A stretch of DNA of 64,000 bases from Afifella sp. IM 167. Its GTDB lineage: Bacteria > Pseudomonadota > Alphaproteobacteria > Rhizobiales > Afifellaceae. Each line of letters begins with the position of its first letter. Positions within the stretch are counted from its first letter, which is position 1. The position numbers were made by a program, and so were the translations under genes. The notes below the pieces were generated by a model, which saw only the letters and a list, made by a program, of their open reading frames with translations, was not told where the DNA came from and searched no databases. Positions 6,891 through 14,851 of this stretch are shown piece by piece. The DNA is taken from the NCBI RefSeq assembly GCF_020144925.1, contig NZ_NSLC01000006.1:62001-126000 (forward strand), read 5' to 3'.

Positions 6891-8447
6891 ATGTCGATCA
6901 CCGAGGCCTCAACCGGCGAACGCCGCCGCCGCGCGAGTGGCGGGGCCGATGCCCGCCGGGCGCGACGCCAGGGCGGGCGCTCCCTGCAGCTTTCCTATAT
7001 CCGCCGCACGCTTCCCGAGCAGGAAGTGCTCTCCGAGGAGGGGCTGGCGCTGATCGAGGCGAATGCCGACCGGGTACTCGAAGAGATCGGCATCGAGTTT
7101 CGCGAGGATCCCGAAGCGCTCGCCATCTGGCGCGAGGCCGGCGCGGATGTCGCCGGCGAGCGCGTGCGCTTTCCCAAGGGGCTGTGTCGCGAGCTCCTGA
7201 AGAGCGCGCCGGCGAGCTTCACCCAGCATGCGCGCAACCCGGAACGCTCAGTGGAAATCGGCGGCAAGGCGACGGTCTTCGCCCCCGTCTACGGCCCGCC
7301 CTTCGTGCGCGACCTCGACGGCGGGCGTCGCTACGGCACGATCGAGGATTTCCGCCAGTTCGTGAAGCTCGCCTACCATGCGCCGGCGATCCATCATTCG
7401 GGCGGCACGGTCTGCGAGCCGGTCGATATCCCGGTCAACAAGCGCCATCTCGATATGGTCTATGCCCATATCCGCTATTCCGACAAACCCTTCATGGGCT
7501 CGGTGACGGCGCCGGAGCGGGCCGCCGATTCCGTGACCATGGCCAAGCTCGTCTTCGGCGAGGAATTCGTCGACCGCAATTGCGTCCTCATCAACCTCAT
7601 CAACGTCAACTCGCCGATGGTCTTCGACGGCACCATGCTGGGCGCGCTGAAAACCTATGCGCGGGCCAACCAGGCCGCCATCGTCACCCCTTTCATCCTC
7701 GCGGGGGCGATGTCGCCGGTGACGGTCGCCGGCACGCTGACGCAGATTCTCGCCGAGGTGCTGGCCGGCACCGCCTTCACCCAGCTCTGCCGCCCGGGCG
7801 CGCCGGTCGTCATGGGCACCTTCGCTTCCTCGATCTCCATGCAATCGGGCGCGCCGACCTTCGGCACGCCGGAGCCGAGCCTCGTCCTCTACGGCGCCGC
7901 GCAGCTCGCCCGCCGGATCGGCATTCCCTTCCGCTCCGGCGGCTCGCTCTGCGCCTCCAAGACCTGTGACGCGCAGGCGGCCTATGAGAGCGCCCAGACG
8001 CTGACGCCGACGGTGATGGCCGGCACCAATTTCGTGTTGCACGCGGCCGGCTGGCTGGAGGGCGGGCTCGTCTCCTCCTACGAGAAATTCGTCATGGATT
8101 GCGACCAGCTCGGCATGATGCAGCAGCTTTCGGCCGGCGTGGATCTTTCCGAGAACGGCCAGGCGATGGACGCCATCGCCGAGGTCGGGCCGGGCAACCA
8201 TTATCTCGGCTGCGCCCACACCCAGGCGAATTTCGAGACGGCCTTCTACCGCTCCTCCATCGCCGACAACAATTCCTTCGAGCAATGGCATGCGGAAGGC
8301 TCGCACTCGGCCGAGGACCGGGCGAACAAGCTCTGGAAGAAGTGGCTCGCCGATTACGAGGCCCCGCCGCTGGATGAGGCAATCGACGAGGCGCTGAAGG
8401 AATTCATCGACAAGACCAAGGCTTCGATGCCCGACGCCTTTGCCTGA
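6891..8447 (+). CDS. MttB-family (COG5598) amine methyltransferase, non-pyrrolysine
   Basis: 518 residues from the ATG at 6891, which has GGAG six bases upstream; a GTG at 6873 is possible but poorly placed. The body matches the trimethylamine methyltransferase superfamily TIM barrel, including LSEEGLALIEANADRVLEEIGIEFREDPEA near the start and the AGWLEGGLVSSYEKFVMD segment late. There is no in-frame amber codon, so it belongs with the pyrrolysine-free branch, whose characterised members demethylate quaternary amines such as glycine betaine, proline betaine or carnitine. It would methylate the corrinoid protein encoded divergently. Residues 8-31 (STGERRRRASGG followed by ARRARRQGG) form an Arg/Gly-rich leader resembling tails on partner enzymes. 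The exact substrate cannot be read from sequence. Confidence 0.9.
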   Translation: MSITEASTGERRRRASGGADARRARRQGGRSLQLSYIRRTLPEQEVLSEEGLALIEANADRVLEEIGIEFREDPEALAIWREAGADVAGERVRFPKGLCRELLKSAPASFTQHARNPERSVEIGGKATVFAPVYGPPFVRDLDGGRRYGTIEDFRQFVKLAYHAPAIHHSGGTVCEPVDIPVNKRHLDMVYAHIRYSDKPFMGSVTAPERAADSVTMAKLVFGEEFVDRNCVLINLINVNSPMVFDGTMLGALKTYARANQAAIVTPFILAGAMSPVTVAGTLTQILAEVLAGTAFTQLCRPGAPVVMGTFASSISMQSGAPTFGTPEPSLVLYGAAQLARRIGIPFRSGGSLCASKTCDAQAAYESAQTLTPTVMAGTNFVLHAAGWLEGGLVSSYEKFVMDCDQLGMMQQLSAGVDLSENGQAMDAIAEVGPGNHYLGCAHTQANFETAFYRSSIADNNSFEQWHAEGSHSAEDRANKLWKKWLADYEAPPLDEAIDEALKEFIDKTKASMPDAFA

Positions 8448-8558
8448 GCGCGCCTGATACGCTGTCGAGAAACCCCGGCGGGACCTGAAACGTAACCTTC
8501 GCAGTCGCTTCCATTCGGGTGGAGCTTTCCGCCCGATCGCGACCCGCGAAAGGTTTTC

Positions 8559-8945
8559 ATGTCCCGCCGTCTTCTCCAGGTGGTCGTCTCGATCCTGTCG
8601 CTCATCCCGCTTTCCGCGGGCGCGGCGGGCGTAGTCTTCGGTCCGGCCTTCCTTCAGGTCGAGCCGCGCTGGCCGGCCGATCTCGACAGCCATCTGCGGT
8701 TTCTCTCCGGCGTGTTCTTCGCGGTCGGCCTTGCCTTCCTCTCCTGCGTGCCGGCGATCGAAACGAAGACGGCGCGCTTCCGGCTCCTCTCCGGCTTCGT
8801 CCTTGCGGGCGGGCTGGCGCGGCTTCTTTCGCTCGTTCTGGCCGGCACGCCCTCGGCCGGTCATGTCGGCGGCCTCGTCATGGAGCTTGGAATCGTGCCC
8901 TGCCTAGTCCTCTGGCAGGGGCGGGTGGCGCGGCAGAGCCTTTGA
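8559..8945 (+). CDS. DUF4345-like small integral membrane protein
   Basis: 128 residues with four predicted membrane helices: one at the N-terminus (VVVSILSLIPLSAGAAGVVFG), one around FLSGVFFAVGLAFLSCVP, one around LLSGFVLAGGLARLLSLVL and one near the end. The FFAVGL and FRLLSGFVLAGGLARLLS patterns fit the DUF4345 family, whose function is unknown. It lies 111 bp after the MttB gene on the same strand, but the gap and the lack of shared role suggest separate expression. Its end lies almost against the end of the convergent GST gene. Confidence 0.7.
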   Translation: MSRRLLQVVVSILSLIPLSAGAAGVVFGPAFLQVEPRWPADLDSHLRFLSGVFFAVGLAFLSCVPAIETKTARFRLLSGFVLAGGLARLLSLVLAGTPSAGHVGGLVMELGIVPCLVLWQGRVARQSL

Positions 8946-8952
8946 ATCGCCC

Positions 8953-9579
8953 TCAGGCAGGCGCGTCAAAAGGCTGGTAGATCGTCCTGAACGCCGGCAG
9001 CGCTTCCAGCCGCTCCGCATGCGCCTTCAGCGCAGGATATCCGGCCATGTCGATCAGCCCGCGATGCGCTTCGGCGAGGAAACGGAGGGCGGCGGCGACG
9101 ACGATGTCGCCATGGCCGATGCGCTCGCCGAACCAGTAGGGCGTTTCACGTGCGGCCCGGTCGGCCTCCAGCGCGTCGAGGACGCCGCCGATCTGCGCCC
9201 GGCAGCGCTCCATCCACAGGTCCGACTTCTCGCCGTGCAGCCTGAGCTCGTAGAAGAGGCTGACGGCCTTGTCGGCGAGCCCGGAGGCGAGCGAGGCAAG
9301 CTTGATGGCGCGGTGCCGTGCCGGCTCCTCGACCGGGTACATTGCCCTCTCCGGGCCGACGAGGCGGTCGAGATAGTCGAGGATGGCGTGGCTCTCGATG
9401 AGGACGTCGCCGTCTGCAAGGACGAGCGTCGGCACCCGCATCAAGGGGTTGTAGGGGCGGATCCTGTCGCGGTCGCCGAAGGTCGACCAGGGCCGCTGCT
9501 CGAAGGCGATCTCGTAGAGGGTGAGCGCGACGCCGACGCGCCGCACGAAGGGTGAATCATACTGTCCGATGAGGATCAT
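8953..9579 (-). CDS. Glutathione S-transferase family protein
   Basis: 208 residues from the ATG at 9579; an in-frame ATG at 9645 would add 22 unrelated residues. The thioredoxin-like N-terminal domain starts MILIGQYDSPFVRRVGVALT with the catalytic-type serine S9. It has the cis-proline VP at 49-50 and the glutathione-contacting ES pair at 62-63, followed by an all-helical C-terminal domain. It is likely a cytosolic detoxification or stress GST; the substrate is unknown. The neighbouring LysR and EamA genes belong to another transcription unit. Confidence 0.88.
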   Translation of the reverse strand: MILIGQYDSPFVRRVGVALTLYEIAFEQRPWSTFGDRDRIRPYNPLMRVPTLVLADGDVLIESHAILDYLDRLVGPERAMYPVEEPARHRAIKLASLASGLADKAVSLFYELRLHGEKSDLWMERCRAQIGGVLDALEADRAARETPYWFGERIGHGDIVVAAALRFLAEAHRGLIDMAGYPALKAHAERLEALPAFRTIYQPFDAPA

Positions 9580-9667
9580 GCCGGGTGCCCGTCCGAGAAG
9601 GGAGATCGGAGGCTGCCACCGGCCGTCTCGCCCGGCAAGCGCCATCTACCGACCGCGCCGGGACCGC

Positions 9668-10564
9668 TCAGCCCCGGCGCTCGCCGAGAAAATCGATGAG
9701 GACGCGCAGAAGCTCCAGCCGCCGGTTCTGCTCCGTGTAATAGAGGAAGAAGGGCGGATGCTCGGGCGTATAGGCGTCGAGAACCGTTTCCAGCCTCCCG
9801 GCGGCAAGCTCTTCGGCAACGACCGGGCGCAGTGACCAGCCGATGCCGTGGCCGGCGAGGGCGGCCTGCACCACTGCCTGAAAACTGTCGAAGACGAGCG
9901 CCGCCGGCGGGTCTACGGCGAATTCCCTGTCCCCTTCCACGAATTGCCAGTCGGCGAGCCGGTTGGTGCTGATGAAGCGGTAGCGGATCGCCCAGTGGGC
10001 GAGGAGATCGCGCGGGTGGCGCGGCCGTCCATGCTGCGAAAGATAGCCGGGCGAGGCCGAATAGGCGCCCTTCAGCGGCGGGGTGAGGCGCGTCGCGATC
10101 ATGCCGGGCGAGAGCCGGTCGCCGAGGCGCATGCCGGCATGGAAGCCGCCCGCCACGATATCGACCAGCGCCTCGTTGAAGGAAAGCTCCAGTCGGATCT
10201 CGGGATAGGCCGCCCGGAAATCGGCGAGATGCGGGGCGAGCACGATCCGGTAGGCGCTCCAGGGAAGGGTGATGCGCAGGGCGCCCTTGCGCGTGCTGCC
10301 GGCCCCGCGCGCTTCCTCCAGAGCTGCGACCAACCCCGCAAAGGCGGGCTCGGCGCCTTCCAGCAGCGTCCTTCCGGCCGCCGTCAGCTCCAGCGAGCGC
10401 GTGGTCCGGTCGAAGAGCGTGACGCCGATCTGCGCCTCCAGCGTCTTCAGCTGGTGGCTGACCGCGGGCGCGCCGAGCCCAAGCGATGCGGCCGCGCCCC
10501 GCAGCGAGCCTTCGCGGGCGATGGCGAGAAAGACCTCCAGACCGGCGAGCGATGTTCGGCGCAT
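9668..10564 (-). CDS. LysR-family transcriptional regulator
   Basis: 298 residues. The N-terminal 60 residues hold the LysR winged helix-turn-helix (MRRTSLAGLEVFLAIAREGS and APAVSHQLKTLEAQIG). The remainder is the effector-binding domain with RITLPWSAYRIVLAPHLADF, resembling the GcvA/AmpR-type branch. It is divergent from the EamA transporter gene with a 93-bp gap that carries a repeated AATTATCGA motif, the classic arrangement of a LysR regulator controlling its neighbour. The inducer is unknown. Confidence 0.92.
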   Translation of the reverse strand: MRRTSLAGLEVFLAIAREGSLRGAAASLGLGAPAVSHQLKTLEAQIGVTLFDRTTRSLELTAAGRTLLEGAEPAFAGLVAALEEARGAGSTRKGALRITLPWSAYRIVLAPHLADFRAAYPEIRLELSFNEALVDIVAGGFHAGMRLGDRLSPGMIATRLTPPLKGAYSASPGYLSQHGRPRHPRDLLAHWAIRYRFISTNRLADWQFVEGDREFAVDPPAALVFDSFQAVVQAALAGHGIGWSLRPVVAEELAAGRLETVLDAYTPEHPPFFLYYTEQNRRLELLRVLIDFLGERRG

Positions 10565-10571
10565 TGTTCGA

Positions 10572-10611
10572 AATTATCGACTAATCACATGCACACAAGG
10601 CCAATTATCGA
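10572..10611. promoter_or_regulatory. Repeated AATTATCGA motif, likely LysR operator
   Basis: AATTATCGA appears at 10572-10580 and 10603-10611, 31 bp (three helical turns) apart, within the 93-bp divergent gap between lysR and eamA. The first copy sits in an AT-rich imperfect palindrome (TTCGAAATTATCGA), unusual in this GC-rich setting. LysR proteins bind such paired sites as tetramers, so this is the probable operator for both genes. Confidence 0.5.
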
Positions 10612-10657
10612 ACGATGCGTTCGCGCCTAGCCTCTCCGTCGCAACAGGAGAGAGCTC

Positions 10658-11686
10658 ATGTCGGAAGAAAATCGCAGGTCGGATCGCAGGGCGGATCCCG
10701 GGGCGGACCGGGTGGTGCTCGGCATCGTCCTCATCGTCGGCGCCGTCTTTGCCATGTCGCTGCAGGATGCGCTGATCAAATACGCCAGCACCGACATGTC
10801 GCTCTGGCAGATCTACGTGCTGCGAGCGCTCGCGGCCTTTCCCGCGCTCCTCTGGCTTGCCCGTCGCGGGGCCAGGCGGGGCGGGCCGGACCTCAATGCG
10901 ATGCCCAGCCGCTGGGCCTGGCTGCGGGCCGGCTGTCTGGTGGCGATGTATGTCGCCATGTATGCCGCGATCCCGGTCCTGTCGCTCTCCGTCATCGCCG
11001 CGGCCTTCTATACCGGCCCGCTCTTCATCACGCTTCTTTCCGCCCCGGTCCTCGGCGAAAGGGTCGGGGCGCGCGGCTGGCTCGCCGTTCTTCTCGGCTT
11101 TTCCGGCGTCGCCGTCATGCTGCGGCCGGGCGGGGAGGCGTTCGCGCCCCTTGCCCTCCTTCCGGTCCTTTCCGGCTTCTTCTATGCCCTGGCCGCAATC
11201 CTCACGCGGGCGAAATGCCGTTCGCAGAGCGCCGCAGCGCTGGCCTTTGCCCTCAACGGGGCGCTGCTGGCCGCCGGTCTCCTCGCGAGCCTGGTCCTCG
11301 CTCTCTTGCGGCCGGGCGGCGACCTGTTGCGTGCGGCGCCGTTTCTCCTCGGCGGCTGGGCGCCGATGGGGGCGCCCGACTGGGCGCTGATCCTCTTTCT
11401 CGCCGCGCTCATCGTTTTCATCGGGCTGGGGCTCGCCGCCGCTTATCAGGCCGCGACGCCTTCGCTGATCGCGACCTTCGATTACAGCTATCTGGTCTTC
11501 GCCGCCTTCTGGGGCTGGGCTCTCTTTGCCGACCTGCCGGATGCGCCGACCCTTGCCGGCATGGCGATGATCGCCGGGGCGGGATTGCTGGCGATCCGCC
11601 GGCGGCCGGCCGGCGCCCCCGGCCCGGCGCTCAGATCCCGAAAAGAGTCCGGATCGCGAAGAGAAGCCACATGCCGATCAGAATGA
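10658..11686 (+). CDS. EamA/DMT-family membrane transporter
   Basis: 342 residues with about ten hydrophobic helices in two EamA repeats, after a charged cytoplasmic N-terminus of 20 residues. Typical features are ALIKYAS and YVLRALAAFPALL in the first repeat and YQAATPSLIATFDYSYLVFAAFWGW in the second. Family members export amino acids and small metabolites. The start has AGGAGAGAGC upstream. The last 56 bp overlap the end of the convergent MAPEG gene, so the two transcripts have complementary ends. Regulation by the divergent LysR protein is likely. Confidence 0.88.
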   Translation: MSEENRRSDRRADPGADRVVLGIVLIVGAVFAMSLQDALIKYASTDMSLWQIYVLRALAAFPALLWLARRGARRGGPDLNAMPSRWAWLRAGCLVAMYVAMYAAIPVLSLSVIAAAFYTGPLFITLLSAPVLGERVGARGWLAVLLGFSGVAVMLRPGGEAFAPLALLPVLSGFFYALAAILTRAKCRSQSAAALAFALNGALLAAGLLASLVLALLRPGGDLLRAAPFLLGGWAPMGAPDWALILFLAALIVFIGLGLAAAYQAATPSLIATFDYSYLVFAAFWGWALFADLPDAPTLAGMAMIAGAGLLAIRRRPAGAPGPALRSRKESGSRREATCRSE

Positions 11687-12053
11687 AGAGCCCGACGGCA
11701 AACGACTGGAAACGCTTCCTGAGGTCGTTGGTGCCGGTATGGACGAAGGCATGCAGGAAACGGCTGGCCACGAAGGCATAGGCGAGCAGCACGAAGATGA
11801 GGCCGGCCTTGTCGGTGACGAGTGCCAGCGCCACCACCACGTAGAAGAGGAGGGGGATCTGGAACTGGTTGGCGAAGGAATTGGCGATCTGCAGCGGCTT
11901 TTTCGGCCAGTTCGGCTCGCCGAGCGCGATCCTGGAGACCTCCACCTCGCCGCGGCGGATGGCGGCAAAGCGCGAGCGGCCCATCCACAGGCCGAGGAAG
12001 AAGGTGAGGCCGACCTGGAAGAAGACCGGCAGGAGAACGACGGAAGGCGGCAT
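11631..12053 (-). CDS. MAPEG-family membrane protein
   Basis: 140 residues with four membrane helices and the MAPEG core pattern GEPNWPKKPLQIANSFANQFQIPLLFY, where the Asn and Gln residues lie in the glutathione-binding region. The last loop, FVHTGTNDLRKRFQSF, is also typical. Relatives are membrane glutathione transferases or eicosanoid-type enzymes; bacterial members are mostly of unknown role. Its end overlaps the end of the EamA gene on the other strand. Confidence 0.85.
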   Translation of the reverse strand: MPPSVVLLPVFFQVGLTFFLGLWMGRSRFAAIRRGEVEVSRIALGEPNWPKKPLQIANSFANQFQIPLLFYVVVALALVTDKAGLIFVLLAYAFVASRFLHAFVHTGTNDLRKRFQSFAVGLFILIGMWLLFAIRTLFGI

Positions 12054-12084
12054 GCATCAAACCTTGCGGGCAACGTGCGGGAAA

Positions 12085-12101
12085 CCTGCCCGGCGGGCAG
12101 G
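12085..12101 (-). terminator. Probable terminator of the NMT1-type ABC operon
   Basis: CCTGCCC and GGGCAGG form a perfect seven-base-pair stem with a three-base loop, about 85 bp past the permease stop in the direction of minus-strand transcription. On that strand the stem is followed by TTTCCC. The short T-run makes this a plausible but not strong intrinsic terminator. Confidence 0.45.
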
Positions 12102-12184
12102 CCCGCGCGGGCGAACGACAAACGGTTGGAAAAGGGGCATGAGGCCGATCGGTTCCGATGGAGCTGCTGCGACAAACGATCCGT

Positions 12185-12952
12185 TCAGGCCGCATGCCCG
12201 CCGCGATGCGCCCAGCCGGTCATGCGCTTTTCCACCCAGGCCATCAGCGCGTACATGACGATGCCTTCCACCGCGAGGGCGACAAGGCCGGCGAAGATCA
12301 GCGGCACCTGGAACTGCGCCTGCGCCTGCAGCATCAGGTTGCCGATGCCGTGGTTGGAGGCGATGGATTCGGAAATCACCGAGCCGACGAAGGCGAGCGT
12401 GATGGCGATCTTCAGGGAACCGAAGAAATAGGGCAGGGCCCGCGGGATGCCGACCTTGCGCATCACGTCGAGCCGCGAGGCGCCCAGCACCTTCAGGACG
12501 TCTTCCAGCTCCGGCTCGGTGGTGGCGAGCCCGGTCGCGACATTCACCACGATCGGGAAGAAGGAGATGAGGAAGGCCGTCAGCACGGCCGGCACGCCGC
12601 CGATGCCGAACCACAGGACGAGGATCGGCACCACGGCGACCTTCGGTACGGCGTTGAAGCCGATCATCAGCGGATAGAGCCCGGCATAGATGGTCCGCGA
12701 GGCGCCGACGAGGAGGCCGAGGCCGAGGCCGAAGACGACGGCCATGGCAAAGCCGATGAGCGTGGTGATCAGCGTATAGAGGCTTTCCGATGCGATCGCC
12801 GGGCCGAAGCGCACGAAGGCTTCCGCGATCGCCGTCGGCGGCGGCAGGAAGAAGGGCGGGATGTTGAAGAGCTTCACCGCCGCCTCCCAGAGGAGAAGCG
12901 AGAAGAGGGTGAAGGCCGTCGGCGCCGCCCAGGTGATGGTCGAATGCCTCAT
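12185..12952 (-). CDS. ABC transporter permease (SsuC/TauC/ThiX type)
   Basis: 255 residues from the ATG at 12952, which overlaps the stop of the ATPase gene as ATGA; the open frame extends upstream but would run deep into the ATPase gene. Six membrane helices surround the inner-membrane permease loop with ATTEPELEDVLKVLGASRLDVMRKVGIPRALPY, the EAA motif that docks the ATPase. This subfamily imports sulfonates, nitrate, pyrimidines or related small molecules. It is the last gene of a three-gene minus-strand importer operon. Confidence 0.9.
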   Translation of the reverse strand: MRHSTITWAAPTAFTLFSLLLWEAAVKLFNIPPFFLPPPTAIAEAFVRFGPAIASESLYTLITTLIGFAMAVVFGLGLGLLVGASRTIYAGLYPLMIGFNAVPKVAVVPILVLWFGIGGVPAVLTAFLISFFPIVVNVATGLATTEPELEDVLKVLGASRLDVMRKVGIPRALPYFFGSLKIAITLAFVGSVISESIASNHGIGNLMLQAQAQFQVPLIFAGLVALAVEGIVMYALMAWVEKRMTGWAHRGGHAA

Positions 12953-13728
12953 CCGCGCGCCTTGATGATGTGGTCGCGCATCTCGTGCACGATGGTCTGG
13001 AATTGCGGTGTGAAGGTCACGTCGAGCTCGCGCGGGCGTGGAAGGTCGATGCGCCGCTCCTCCAGCACCCTGCCGGGGCGGGAGGTGAGCACGACGACGC
13101 GGTCGGCGAGGAAGACGGCTTCTCGAAGGTCGTGCGTGACCAGGATGATGGTAACGCCCGTCGTGCGGTGCAGGTCGCGGATCACGCACCACAGTTCCTC
13201 GCGCGTGAAGGCGTCGAGCGCGCCGAAGGGCTCGTCGAGCATGAGGAGCTGCGGCGCATGGATGAGGGCGCGGCAGAGCGAGGCACGCATCTGCATGCCG
13301 CCGGAAAGCTCCCAGGGATATTTCTCGCCCGCGCCTTCAAGGCCCACCTGCGCCAGCAGCTCCTCGGCCCGCTCGCGATAGGCCGCCCGCGATCGGCGGA
13401 TGCGCGAGCGGTGCGGGCGCACGATCTCCAGGGGCAACAGGACGTTGTCGATCGTCGTCCGCCACGGCAGCAGCGTCGGCGCCTGGAAGGCCATGCCGGC
13501 GAGGCTGACGGGGCGGCTCACGCGCTCCCCGTCCACCGTCACCGTGCCGGCCTGCGGGAATTGCAGGCCGGTGGCGAGTTTCATAAGGGTCGACTTCCCG
13601 CAGCCCGACGGGCCGACGACGGCGGCGAACTCGCCCTTTTCCACGGCGATGTCGAGATTTTCCACCGCGAGCGGCGTGCCGGCCCCGCCATAGGCGTGGC
13701 AGACGCCGGCAAGCTCGACGAAGGCCAT
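12949..13728 (-). CDS. ABC transporter ATP-binding protein (SsuB/TauB type)
   Basis: 259 residues with Walker A GPSGCGKST, Q-loop region MAFQAPTLLPWRT, signature LSGGMQMR and Walker B LLMLDEPFGALD followed by the switch His in LVTHDLREA. The motif set and the AFQ/LLPWRT wording are typical of the nitrate/sulfonate/taurine branch. It lies 13 bp after the binding-protein gene and overlaps the permease gene by four bases, so the three are surely co-transcribed. Confidence 0.92.
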   Translation of the reverse strand: MAFVELAGVCHAYGGAGTPLAVENLDIAVEKGEFAAVVGPSGCGKSTLMKLATGLQFPQAGTVTVDGERVSRPVSLAGMAFQAPTLLPWRTTIDNVLLPLEIVRPHRSRIRRSRAAYRERAEELLAQVGLEGAGEKYPWELSGGMQMRASLCRALIHAPQLLMLDEPFGALDAFTREELWCVIRDLHRTTGVTIILVTHDLREAVFLADRVVVLTSRPGRVLEERRIDLPRPRELDVTFTPQFQTIVHEMRDHIIKARG

Positions 13729-13741
13729 CGGAACGGCCGGC

Positions 13742-14755
13742 CTATTCGACTTCCCGCTCTTCCTTCTGCGGCAGGTAGGAAGGGTCGAAGACGCTCTCCG
13801 CGGAGGGCTTTGCGGAGAAATCGAAGGTGAGCGCGATCTGGTCGATGGAGGTGGTAAGCCGGTCCATTTTCACCGCGCCGAGCCCGTCCGCCTTCACCTC
13901 GTCGGTGACGATGTTCTGGTCGATCGCCATCTGGAGGCGCTCCAGCTCGGTCTCCTGGGTCACGACCGGGTTGGCGTCGGTGACGTACTTCACTGCCGCC
14001 TGCGGGTCGGCGATCACCTCCTTCATCGCCTTGTTGAAGGCCGCCAGAAAGCCCTTCACCGCGTCCGGATGGGCCTCGGCATAGGCGGGGGCGACGAGGA
14101 TGGCGTTGCCGTAGAGCTCAACGCCGTAATCGGCCATCAAGAGCACGGCGATGTCGTCGGCGGGCACGCCGGCCGTCTTCAGGTTGATGAAGGAGGAGAA
14201 GGAAAAGCCGGTGATCGCCTGAACGGCGCCCTGCGCCAGCATCGGCTCGCGCACGGGAAAGCCGACATTCTCGATCGTCACCTTGGAAGCGTCGATCTCG
14301 TTGGCTTTGACGAAGATCGGCCATTGCGCATAGGCCCCGTCCGGGGCCGGGGCGCCCAGCGTCTTGCCTTCCAGGTCCTTCGGCGCGGCGACGCCGAGGC
14401 TCTTGCGCCCGATGATGGCGAAGGCCGGCTTGTTGTAGACCATGTAGATGGCCGTCAGCGCCGAATCCGGGTTCTGATCGTTGAACTTGATGAGCGAATT
14501 GATGTCGCCGAAGCCCATATCGTAGGCACCGGAAGCGACGCGGTTGATCGGCTCCAGCGAGCCGGCGCCGGTGTCGATCGTGACGGCAAGCCCTTCATCG
14601 GAAAAGTATCCCTTCTCGAGCGCCAGCAGGAACGGCGCCGCCGGGCCTTCGAGCTTCCAGTCGAGCGAGAATTTCAGCGGCGTCTCTGCCGAAAGAGCAG
14701 GCACGGCGGCGATCGCGGCCGCCGCCAGCGCCGCTGCGAAAACGAATTTCTTCAT
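13742..14755 (-). CDS. NMT1/THI5-like ABC substrate-binding protein
   Basis: 337 residues. It has a cleavable signal peptide ([23 protein letters not shown]) followed by the NMT1/SsuA-like two-lobe fold, with FSLDWKLEGPAAPFLLALEKGYF at the start and GVPADDIAVLLMADYGVELYGNAILV late. Family members bind pyrimidine precursors, sulfonates or aromatic acids in the periplasm. No thiamine or sulfur genes lie nearby to settle the ligand. It heads the operon with the ATPase and permease. Confidence 0.87.
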   Translation of the reverse strand: MKKFVFAAALAAAAIAAVPALSAETPLKFSLDWKLEGPAAPFLLALEKGYFSDEGLAVTIDTGAGSLEPINRVASGAYDMGFGDINSLIKFNDQNPDSALTAIYMVYNKPAFAIIGRKSLGVAAPKDLEGKTLGAPAPDGAYAQWPIFVKANEIDASKVTIENVGFPVREPMLAQGAVQAITGFSFSSFINLKTAGVPADDIAVLLMADYGVELYGNAILVAPAYAEAHPDAVKGFLAAFNKAMKEVIADPQAAVKYVTDANPVVTQETELERLQMAIDQNIVTDEVKADGLGAVKMDRLTTSIDQIALTFDFSAKPSAESVFDPSYLPQKEEREVE

Positions 14756-14781
14756 CGAGTTGCCCCTTTTGGAAATCTTCC

Positions 14782-14800
14782 GGCCGGCGTCGGGCCGGCC
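14782..14800 (-). terminator. Hairpin after adenylate cyclase gene
   Basis: GGCCGGC and GCCGGCC form a perfect seven-base-pair stem with a five-base loop, between the cyclase stop and the binding-protein start on the minus strand. On that strand it is followed by GGAAGATTTCCAAAAG, which has only short T-runs. It could end cyclase transcripts or form part of the importer leader. Confidence 0.4.
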
Positions 14801-14851
14801 CCGCAGGGGCGAAGCATGCGGCGTGCCAGTTTTATGGGCAGGAGAAGAGCG

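Noticed and set aside
6891-8447. Whether this is a pyrrolysine-dependent trimethylamine methyltransferase
   Set aside because: The frame has no in-frame amber codon across the full length, so the pyrrolysine branch is excluded.
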